DNA of 27,992 bases, taken from IMG/VR virus record IMGVR_UViG_3300021091_000327, positions 1 to 27,992 of that record; one strand, given 5' to 3'. This document shows positions 7,571 to 13,853 of the stretch, piece after piece. Position 1 is the stretch's first letter; each line of letters begins with the position of its first letter. Under the pieces are notes generated by a model. It was not told the DNA's origin and made no database searches. It saw nothing but the letters and a program-made list of their open reading frames with translations. Source of the stretch: a virus. A program made the translations under genes and the position numbers.

Positions 7571-8536
7571 TTAGGCGTACTGCGTCGCGACGATCTGCGC
7601 CGCGTTGCTGTTAACAACCTTCTCGGAAACGTAGTGCGCAGCCCGGACGATGTCTGACTTGATCGACTCGTCACGGTAGGTGAACACGCCAGTCGGACTG
7701 CCGTACTCCTGCCAGTTTAGAGTGAAGCCCGTGCCGCCGCCGAAATAGCCGGAGGAGGCATCGGTCACAGAACCGACCCAGATGTACGAGTTTGACCAGA
7801 CGTTCGCGCTCGAGAAGGCGAGACCTTCCTTAGCGCTGTCGTAGCTGGCACGACCGATGAGAACCTCGGCAACGCCGAAGACCTCGGCAGCGGCCTGCTG
7901 CGAAGCGTTGAGGATCGTGTCGGTCGACAAACCCGTACCGCGAAGGCGGTTCTGGAATTTGGTCGACGCCTTGATGCGCGTCCACACCGTGTTGCTCATG
8001 ACAACCCGGAGGTTGTCGCGGCTTTCACCCAGCGCCAGGATGCGGTCAATGGCGGACTCAACGTCCAGACCCACGTCGAACGTGGCAAGGTTGGCCGTCG
8101 TGTAGGCGGTGCTAGAGTTAGTCGTTGTGAACGTTGAAGTGTTGAAGATCTGCGCAGCGACGCGCAGCTCGTGAGCGAGCAGAAGCTTGCGCAAGCAGAG
8201 CTTGGCGGCAACGACCTCGGCGTCGAAGAAACGGCTCACGTCCAGCGCGACCGTATCGTCAACCGCTTCCTCGTAGCCGTACTCTTCGGCGGTGTAGGTC
8301 TCCTGCGTGAACGAGCGGGTGCCGCGCGCATACGTCGAGTACGGCGTGCGGTTCTTGACGTCGCTCTTGAGCAGCTGGCCTTCCTTTAGCTTGAAGCAAG
8401 GATACTGACCAGCGCGGAGGGGAACATTGAGGATGGGCATCACTCGCGTGCCGATCAGGTTGGACTCAAAGTCCTTGGCCTGCTCGACAACGCCAGCGAG
8501 ATCGCTACGAAAAATGGCAGCAGCGTTAGTGTACAT
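7571..8536 (-). CDS. Major capsid protein (lambda gpE-like position)
   Basis: This is a 321-residue protein starting at ATG 8536 (MYTNAAAIFRSDLAGVVEQ). Features typical of HK97-fold capsid subunits are an N-terminal region with a long extended arm and loop (FKLKEGQLLKSDVKNRTPY), a spine helix region (FFDAEVVAAKLCLRKLLLA) and a peripheral domain ending RVVMSNTVWTRIKAS. The C-terminal part contains WVGSVTDASSGYFGGGTGFTL and IVRAAHYVSEKVVNSNAAQ, common to capsid proteins of this group. It follows the decoration gene, as in lambda D-E, and is followed by a strong terminator. It has no recognisable Shine-Dalgarno sequence, which is odd for what should be a very highly expressed gene. Confidence 0.9.
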   Translation of the reverse strand: MYTNAAAIFRSDLAGVVEQAKDFESNLIGTRVMPILNVPLRAGQYPCFKLKEGQLLKSDVKNRTPYSTYARGTRSFTQETYTAEEYGYEEAVDDTVALDVSRFFDAEVVAAKLCLRKLLLAHELRVAAQIFNTSTFTTTNSSTAYTTANLATFDVGLDVESAIDRILALGESRDNLRVVMSNTVWTRIKASTKFQNRLRGTGLSTDTILNASQQAAAEVFGVAEVLIGRASYDSAKEGLAFSSANVWSNSYIWVGSVTDASSGYFGGGTGFTLNWQEYGSPTGVFTYRDESIKSDIVRAAHYVSEKVVNSNAAQIVATQYA

Positions 8537-8548
8537 GGTAGGTAGCTA

Positions 8549-8902
8549 TTAGAGGTTCTTCGCGATGAACTCGATGATCGCGCCATCGGTATCAGCGGTC
8601 GTGAGGCTCTTGCCGATAATCACCGTCCCGGCGGGACCGACCTGACCTGACGCATTTGCGTAGATGGTGTCACCCACCGTTACGGGAGCGCCGACGAGCG
8701 TACCCTTCTGGGTGCCGCCTTGGTTGAGGAACTTCACGGTGACATAGTCGCCGGAAGCCGCATCGATCTGGGCGATGCCGTCAACGCTGCCAGCCGTAGC
8801 CGACAGACCGACGCCACCGTTCGTTGAGATGACCACAGCGCGGAATGCGGTGATGGTCGCGTTGGCAAGGAAGGATCCCGTGCCGAAGTACTGAGTGCTC
8901 AT
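8549..8902 (-). CDS. Head decoration / capsid-stabilising protein (DUF2190-like)
   Basis: This is a 117-residue, small-residue-rich beta protein starting at ATG 8902. It contains TITAFRAVVISTNGGVGLS, DGIAQIDAASGDYVTVKFL and the alternating small-residue segment GDTIYANASGQVGPAG. This pattern of a ligand-free barrel with 'DG.a......G....V' is familiar from DUF2190-type capsid accessory proteins that bind the outside of expanded heads. It lies between the protease/scaffold gene and the major capsid gene, where lambda has gpD, and has the size of gpD (110 residues). Like the capsid gene it has no visible Shine-Dalgarno sequence and shares the bases CTACC directly before ATG. Confidence 0.75.
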   Translation of the reverse strand: MSTQYFGTGSFLANATITAFRAVVISTNGGVGLSATAGSVDGIAQIDAASGDYVTVKFLNQGGTQKGTLVGAPVTVGDTIYANASGQVGPAGTVIIGKSLTTADTDGAIIEFIAKNL

Positions 8903-8908
8903 GGTAGT

Positions 8909-9850
8909 TTAGAGTTTGATGACCTCACCGGCCTGCACGCGGGAGCGGAAGGCGGCGTATTCGTTAGAGTGATTCTTGACGCAGAACGCGATGGCCGCGC
9001 TCTTGTCGCCTTTCAGCTCGGAAGCCTTGGCAGCGACCAGCTCCTCGAACTTCTGCGTAACCGGAGCGGCGGCGGCAGGAGCTTCAGAGGCGATCGGCTT
9101 GGTGACCGGAGCGCCAAACGTCTTGGCAAACTCCTTGACAGCAGCAAGACCAGCCGCTTCAGCAGCGAGCTTGATCTCGTCGTTACGGGAAGCCATAGCG
9201 GCTTCCTTGTCCTCAGGCTTCGGCAGCATCGACTCCAGCTTGGAGATCCGCTCGCCCAGGCCCATCATAGCCGACTCAATCATGCCGGCGATGGCGTTTT
9301 TGGTTTCTTCGTTCATGGGGAAATCAATGTATATAGAGTCTTTCGGCTCTTTGCCTTCTTGGAGCTGTTTCATACTGAAAAGTCCATTGACGTTCGCAGC
9401 CGGCTCGCTGACCAGATCGCAAGAATAAATCTCCGAGCAGCGCTGAAGGACCGTCTTCTTGTCCGACGCCATCTCGGTCGGACCAGAGAACGCAATAGAC
9501 ATCCCGAACGTGTCGGGAATCTTGTCGGCGATCTCGAAGATGTACGCGCGATGCGGCGTGTTTTGCAGGACGTGGAAGTTTGCGATCAGCTTATTGCCGG
9601 CGATACGGAAGTCGGTCAGGTAGCCGACGATGTCAGCCGCGCCGCCGCCGTGGTCCATTTTCACTTTGAGACCGCCGCTGTACGTCTCAGCCTGTGCCTT
9701 GACCTGCTCAAGCGTGGTCGCGTCGATGTTGACACCATGACCCAGCGCGCGTCCCTCGGTGATGACCGAGACATCGTGAATCACGCCAGCCGCCTCGTCG
9801 ATTTGACCGACGAAACCGCGAGCAAAGTGCAAGAATGGAGCTTTACTCAT
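8909..9850 (-). CDS. Prohead protease with C-terminal scaffold-like domain
   Basis: This is a 313-residue protein starting at ATG 9850. Residues 1 to about 165 look like a caudoviral prohead serine protease of herpesvirus-assemblin type. KVKMDHGGG at 62-70 gives the candidate catalytic His67, DTFGMSIAFSG at 113-123 gives Ser118, and SCDLVSEPAAN at 143-153 offers the third acidic residue. Residues about 179-313 are helical and Ala/Glu/Lys-rich, ending in EYAAFRSRVQAGEVIKL, as expected for a scaffold domain removed after head assembly. Lambda separates these jobs into C and the nested Nu3 gene. Here Met179 could start a nested scaffold, but it has no ribosome site. The gene lies 22 bases from a small membrane protein gene and just before the decoration gene. 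Confidence 0.8.
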   Translation of the reverse strand: MSKAPFLHFARGFVGQIDEAAGVIHDVSVITEGRALGHGVNIDATTLEQVKAQAETYSGGLKVKMDHGGGAADIVGYLTDFRIAGNKLIANFHVLQNTPHRAYIFEIADKIPDTFGMSIAFSGPTEMASDKKTVLQRCSEIYSCDLVSEPAANVNGLFSMKQLQEGKEPKDSIYIDFPMNEETKNAIAGMIESAMMGLGERISKLESMLPKPEDKEAAMASRNDEIKLAAEAAGLAAVKEFAKTFGAPVTKPIASEAPAAAAPVTQKFEELVAAKASELKGDKSAAIAFCVKNHSNEYAAFRSRVQAGEVIKL

Positions 9851-9872
9851 TACAATTGCTGCAAGCGTTAAA

Positions 9873-10070
9873 TCACGGCTTGTCGTTTACTCCCTTTTCG
9901 AGCGCCTTGAGCTTCTTTAGAATCCAGATCATTGAGAGCACCGACACGCCAAGCGATGCAACGCCGGACAGAATAGCTAGAACAACCTGCACGTTTTGCA
10001 GGCTCATAATAGTTCCGAGCCATGCGCCAAGGTTGGCGAACAGCAGTTTGGTTCCGGCGTGATCGTTCAT
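9873..10070 (-). CDS. Small membrane protein, holin candidate
   Basis: This is a 65-residue protein. ATG 10070 (MNDHAGTKLLFANLGAWLG) is chosen because it makes an ATGA overlap with the upstream membrane protein gene. It has one clear hydrophobic segment (VQVVLAILSGVASLGVSVLS then MIWIL, about residues 28-50) and a weaker one at residues 9-22. It ends in a charged tail KKLKALEKGVNDKP. Size, charge distribution and pairing with another small membrane protein fit a holin or holin partner that would permeabilise the host inner membrane at lysis. No endolysin is seen beside it, so the function is a guess from topology. Confidence 0.6.
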   Translation of the reverse strand: MNDHAGTKLLFANLGAWLGTIMSLQNVQVVLAILSGVASLGVSVLSMIWILKKLKALEKGVNDKP

Positions 10071-10501
10071 TTGCGCGTCGGTTGATTCATCTGCGTCGTC
10101 ATGCGTGAGCCGAACCACCATGCGACGGAGGTTCCGGCCAACATCTGGAAAGACTGTAGCGCGTTAGCTTTTACGGCTTCGTCGTCGATAATCAGAATTG
10201 CGACGAATGCGCCGACGACCAAGAACGCAGTCAGCGCTGGTCGAGTGACGGCGCGAACATTAGCGGCCCACGGCGCGACCTTCTCGGTCATATCCGATGC
10301 AGATGCGGACTGTGACGCCATAAATGCATTCCATGACGCAACCGCCTCGGCTGACGCTGCTTGCTTGTCGAGCAGGTTGAGCTGAAACTGGTTATCCAGT
10401 TTCTTTTCGCGCAGGCGCATCCAGGTTGTCGCCAGCGACCCGACCATGCCGAACAGACCACCGCTGCCGGCGTTAAATAGTAAGTCAGTTATCCAGCCCA
10501 C
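10067..10501 (-). CDS. Membrane protein resembling the 3TM holin family
   Basis: This is a 144-residue protein. The start is GTG at 10501, giving MGWITDLLFNAGSGGLFGMV, the expected N-terminus for this type. An ATG two bases upstream (10503) is in another frame. A glycine-rich hydrophobic N-terminal stretch, an Ala/Ser helix (LLDKQAASAEAVASWNAFM), a hydrophobic segment VTRPALTAFLVVGAFVAILI (about residues 87-106) and a final one (MLAGTSVAWWFGSRM) recall the phage and gene-transfer-agent 'holin of 3TMs' proteins. The RP preceding the second membrane segment and the W-F-G-x-R motif near the end fit that memory. It is paired by ATGA overlap with a second small membrane protein. No Shine-Dalgarno sequence is seen. 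Confidence 0.65.
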   Translation of the reverse strand: MGWITDLLFNAGSGGLFGMVGSLATTWMRLREKKLDNQFQLNLLDKQAASAEAVASWNAFMASQSASASDMTEKVAPWAANVRAVTRPALTAFLVVGAFVAILIIDDEAVKANALQSFQMLAGTSVAWWFGSRMTTQMNQPTRK

Positions 10502-10527
10502 ATAGAAGCGGCTGGCGTAAAACTGAA

Positions 10528-10971
10528 CTACGGCTGGTCAGGCCAGATGACGTTGAACGGAAAACCGGACTGCGCAGGCACATCCCGGAGCGCCTGACGG
10601 TAGTTTGCCCACCGAGCTTTCGCCACGTTTTCCAGCGGCGTGTCGTCAAGCTGCGTCCAGTCGCACTCGGATAGCTTGGTGTTGCGTTCGCGGCGCACGG
10701 CAGCCGCCTTCTGCGTGTTAATTTCAGCCTTCTCCTCAGCCGTGTAAGCCCGCCACAGCTTTACCTCCACCACTTCATACGGATCGATGATGAACGTAGA
10801 TCCAACAAACTTCTCGTCTACGGCACCCTCATCAATACGAACCGGAAGCCAGCCAAGGGCACGAAGCTCGTCGTCGTTCAGCCAGTTGAGACCAGACACG
10901 TTGCGCCAACCGTTAGGCAGCGAACGCGGACCGTCGATGACTTGTCCGTTTTCGATGTAAGCGTAGTTCAT
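10528..10971 (-). CDS. Tail/fibre assembly chaperone-like protein (Phage_tail_APC type)
   Basis: This is a 147-residue protein. ATG 10971 (MNYAYIENGQVIDGPRSLP) overlaps the stop of the sulfotransferase fusion as ATGA. The N-terminal 70 residues resemble small fibre-assembly proteins. After a charged helix (AYTAEEKAEINTQKAAAVR), residues about 100-147 have RNTKLSECDWTQLDDTP and WANYRQALRDVPAQSGFPF, closing with a V-I-W-P motif. The arrangement R..L...DWTQL.D....W..YRQ.LRD....G.P..V.WP defines the phage tail assembly chaperone domain. It probably helps the large fibre encoded upstream to fold or trimerise. Confidence 0.8.
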   Translation of the reverse strand: MNYAYIENGQVIDGPRSLPNGWRNVSGLNWLNDDELRALGWLPVRIDEGAVDEKFVGSTFIIDPYEVVEVKLWRAYTAEEKAEINTQKAAAVRRERNTKLSECDWTQLDDTPLENVAKARWANYRQALRDVPAQSGFPFNVIWPDQP

Positions 10972-12728
10972 AATTGAGCGACAGCGGTGCGCAGTTCCTC
11001 CATAGGATGGGTCCACTGACCAAAGACGCTTTGACGAAACAGCCGCATAGAGTTGTAGTAGGGCGTTTTGGGACCGGGTTCCGCATACAGATAATACCCC
11101 ATTACTGGGATGACAACCCACGTTGGCACGCCCATTGCCGCAGCCAAGTGCGAAACGGACGTGCAAGAGCTGATCACAAGGTCGCAGGTGCTGACGGCGG
11201 CTTGGGTGTCAGACCATGTATCAAGGGGCACCGTTTGCGCCCAATCGGGTTTGTATTCCAAGTCGGCGTCCCGTTGCAGGCTGATAAACTCTACGTTGTC
11301 GCGTTTGACGGCATCGAAGAATGGGGGTGCCGGGAACAGCTTGTGGTGCTGGGCCTCAAACTGCTTGTTGCCCGACCAACGCAAACCCACCCGCAGCTTT
11401 TGGGACTGGCGGACATATGGGATCTTGGAAAGGTACGGGTCGCCATGAATCATCTCTTTGGACAGATTCATGTATGCCGGAGCTGACATACCAGCCATCC
11501 AAGCATCGTGGTAGACGCCGTATTCCGCGCCGTGCTGCACCACCGCCGAACAAAGATTGGCGTCGTGGACAAAGCGCACTAGCTCGCCTGAGCAGGAAAC
11601 CACAATGTTGGCTGTCCCAGTTTGGCGGACGTTGCGGATGTAGCCTAGCTGCTGAATCTGATCGCCCAGCCCTCCCTCAAGGTACATGAGCAGCGTAGCA
11701 CAGGGCTTGCCGTCCCACTCCGGCTGGGGCGTGTCGGGCGGACTGTTGCCGAACACTCCTACGTTGCGTCCACGCCGGAGCAGTTGGTGGCCGAGGCGAA
11801 AGTTGCCATCGCGCAGTTCATACCATCCACGATTAAAGGCTGCGCGGTCGTCCGTGGGGCGTTCAATAGCCAGCTTGTCGGCTATGCGTCGTCCCTCGAC
11901 AAAGTTGCCCATCGTGGACGCTGCAAGCTGAAGATCAAGGTCATCTATCTCTGGCTTGGTACGCGGCTCAGGCAACCAGAACTCAGGCTGGCAAAACTGA
12001 GCGTAGTGGTGCTTGAGAACATTTTTTGGCGACTCGTTGTGCTGCCGTGCCAGCTTGGGTTTGATGTCATGCAGACCCGCAACTCCATGTAGCCCTTCGT
12101 CATCCTCTTTGACCGACGACCCATCAATGCGCTCAAAGTCGTAGGCAAACTCTGGCAGATCAAGAAACTTATGGATGCGCTCCAACTCGCGCTTTGGGTT
12201 AGCAAGCAAGTCCTCGTACTCAACAAATAGGAAACAGCTAGGATTGTGTTTATAGCCCGCCTGTAACACTTGATAGGAAGATTTGAGGTGCGCGGCTAAC
12301 GATGACTTAACAATAAACTCATCCAAGTTGTCTGGCTTGGCTACTCGGACAAATGAAGCCATGCAGTCTGGGATGCTGCGAACAGTAGCAATAATGCGCG
12401 GCTTGCTACCAAGCACTTGGCCCATTGCTGACATCACAACTGGAATCGGCCAATTGCGCGACTTATCAATCACCATTGGCTTTTGCGTGAGCTGATCGTA
12501 ATAGCCATCGATCAAGCCACGCATAGCATTAGCGAGCTTCTCCCGTTTAGGATCATTCTTTTCTAGCAGCGGCTCCTTATGCCAAGCTACAGCAACGGCC
12601 TCAAGCGCAGCACCTAATCCAGAGGTCGTGCTGACGTGCGTTAGCGGATTTTGATTAAGAATTGCTGCAAGAACTGTTGATCCGGATCGAGGAATACCGG
12701 AAAGAAAGAGCAGCGTTTTTGTAATCAA
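10968..12728 (-). CDS. Sulfotransferase-glycosyltransferase (GT9-like) fusion protein
   Basis: The likely start is TTG 12728, one base after the RCC1 stop. GAGGAATAATTTG places a Shine-Dalgarno GAGG just before it, and the product begins MITKTLLFLSGIPRSGSTVL (586 residues). Residues 9-18 are the PAPS-binding loop (SGIPRSGST). Residues 115-126 (TVRSIPDCMASF) look like the 3'-phosphate site, together marking a cytosolic sulfotransferase domain of about 255 residues. A TPR-like link follows (TMGNFVEGRRIADKLAIER). The C-terminal 240 residues are a GT9-like GT-B unit: EGGLGDQIQ at 351-359, GLRWSGNKQF at 448-457 and CDLVISSCTSVSHLAAAMGV at 515-534. One chain could thus add a sugar and sulfate it. 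Donors and acceptor are unknown. The gene lies between the RCC1 propeller and the fibre chaperone. Confidence 0.85.
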   Translation of the reverse strand: MITKTLLFLSGIPRSGSTVLAAILNQNPLTHVSTTSGLGAALEAVAVAWHKEPLLEKNDPKREKLANAMRGLIDGYYDQLTQKPMVIDKSRNWPIPVVMSAMGQVLGSKPRIIATVRSIPDCMASFVRVAKPDNLDEFIVKSSLAAHLKSSYQVLQAGYKHNPSCFLFVEYEDLLANPKRELERIHKFLDLPEFAYDFERIDGSSVKEDDEGLHGVAGLHDIKPKLARQHNESPKNVLKHHYAQFCQPEFWLPEPRTKPEIDDLDLQLAASTMGNFVEGRRIADKLAIERPTDDRAAFNRGWYELRDGNFRLGHQLLRRGRNVGVFGNSPPDTPQPEWDGKPCATLLMYLEGGLGDQIQQLGYIRNVRQTGTANIVVSCSGELVRFVHDANLCSAVVQHGAEYGVYHDAWMAGMSAPAYMNLSKEMIHGDPYLSKIPYVRQSQKLRVGLRWSGNKQFEAQHHKLFPAPPFFDAVKRDNVEFISLQRDADLEYKPDWAQTVPLDTWSDTQAAVSTCDLVISSCTSVSHLAAAMGVPTWVVIPVMGYYLYAEPGPKTPYYNSMRLFRQSVFGQWTHPMEELRTAVAQL

Positions 12729-12729
12729 A

Positions 12730-13848
12730 TTATTCCTCGGTAATGGCTGCGGTGTGGTTGGTTCCTGCTGCAACTCTGAACCATGTTGTCAACGCTCCAA
12801 CTTGGACTGGAGATGAACGGTTGGTCGTGTCCCCTAACCCAAGTTGACCAGTAGTGTTTTGCCCAAAGATCCACAAAGTTCCGTCGGTTTTGATGGCTGC
12901 GGTGTGTGTTTGCCCGTTTGCGACGCTACTCCACGTTGTCAACGCTCCAACTTGAACGGGAGATGAACGGTAGGTCGTGTTTCCTTGGCCGAGTTGGCCA
13001 GCGTTGTTGAATCCAAAGGTCCAGAATGTTCCATCCGTTTTAATGGCTGCGGTGTGAAGGCCTCCCGCTGCGACGCTACTCCACGTCGTTAACGCTCCTA
13101 CTTGGACGGGAGATGAACGGCTAGTTGTATCTCCTAGGCCAAGTTGCCCTTGGCTGTTGGATCCCCAAGCCCACAAAGTGCCGTCAGTTTTGATGGCTGC
13201 GGTGTAGAAGTTACCTACGGCGACTTTTGACCACGTTGTTAACGCGCCAACTTGAACGGGAGATGAACGGTCGGTTGTGTCGTTAAGGCCAAGTTGGCCA
13301 GCGTTGTTGCGTCCAAAGGTCCACAGCGTGCCGTCGGTCTTAATGGCTGCGATGTGGTTTCCACTAAAGGGCGCGGCGACTTTTGACCACGTTGTTAACG
13401 CGCCAACTTGCACTGGAGATGAACGGTCGGTTGTATTTCCTTGGCCGAGTTGACCGAAGTAGTTGTATCCCCAAGTCCACAATGTTCCGTCGGTTTTGAT
13501 AGCTGTGGTGAATCTTTGTCCACAAGCTACGCTTGACCATGTGGTTAACGCTCCGACTTGGACGGGAGATGAACGGTAGCCCGTGTCGCCAAGGCCAAGT
13601 TGACCGTGGCCGTTGGCTCCCCAAGCCCACAAAGTTCCGTCGGTTTTGATAGCTGCGGTGTGGAATTGCCCGCCTGCGACGCTACTCCACGTTGTCAACG
13701 CTCCAACTTGAACGGGAGATGAACGGTTGGTCGTGTTTCCTAGGCCAAGTTGCCCTTGGCCGTTAGATCCAAAGGTGTAGAGTTCATACTGGGGGCCACT
13801 CGGCCCAGCACCCGCGCCCATTGCAAGTCTAAGTACGTTCGGGTCCAT
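12730..13848 (-). CDS. RCC1-type seven-repeat beta-propeller virion protein
   Basis: This is a 372-residue protein starting at ATG 13848 and made almost wholly of seven 50-residue RCC1-like repeats. Each reads roughly RSSPVQVGALTTW..VA.G, then HTAAIKTDGTLW, then an aromatic/G/N loop (WGSNSQGQLGLGDTT). The N-terminus supplies the outer strands (YELYTFGSNGQGQLGLG) and the C-terminus ends with the inner strands (VAAGTNHTAAITEE). The chain can therefore close as a seven-bladed propeller with the ends meeting in one blade. Such propellers are common in virion-associated proteins of aquatic phages (recalled). With the fibre gene 5 bases upstream and a fibre chaperone downstream, a role as host-binding or fibre-tip protein is likely. 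The repeats differ mainly at a few loop positions. Confidence 0.85.
   Translation of the reverse strand: MDPNVLRLAMGAGAGPSGPQYELYTFGSNGQGQLGLGNTTNRSSPVQVGALTTWSSVAGGQFHTAAIKTDGTLWAWGANGHGQLGLGDTGYRSSPVQVGALTTWSSVACGQRFTTAIKTDGTLWTWGYNYFGQLGQGNTTDRSSPVQVGALTTWSKVAAPFSGNHIAAIKTDGTLWTFGRNNAGQLGLNDTTDRSSPVQVGALTTWSKVAVGNFYTAAIKTDGTLWAWGSNSQGQLGLGDTTSRSSPVQVGALTTWSSVAAGGLHTAAIKTDGTFWTFGFNNAGQLGQGNTTYRSSPVQVGALTTWSSVANGQTHTAAIKTDGTLWIFGQNTTGQLGLGDTTNRSSPVQVGALTTWFRVAAGTNHTAAITEE
12740..13790. repeat. Seven tandem 150-bp direct repeats inside the RCC1 gene
   Basis: The shared sequence agatgaacgg occurs on the plus strand at 12811, 12961, 13111, 13261, 13417, 13567 and 13717. The spacing is 150 bases five times and 156 once. 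The six extra bases fall in the blade whose protein reads VAAPFSGNHIAAI. Surrounding bases are also highly similar between copies. The array is coding, without spacers, so it is not a CRISPR. Such an array can gain, lose or shuffle blades by recombination. Confidence 0.95.
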
Positions 13849-13853
13849 AGGAA

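Noticed and set aside
9314-9316. Internal ATG of the protease gene as a separate scaffold start (Nu3-like)
   Set aside because: The domain boundary fits, but no ribosome site precedes it, so it is only mentioned in the protease entry.
8969-9871. Long open frame (300 codons) on the plus strand
   Set aside because: It lies exactly opposite the protease/scaffold gene and has Arg/Leu-rich shadow composition with no motif; every supported gene is on the minus strand.
12740-13790. Regular repeats considered as a CRISPR array
   Set aside because: The 150-base units are continuous coding repeats with no unique spacers.
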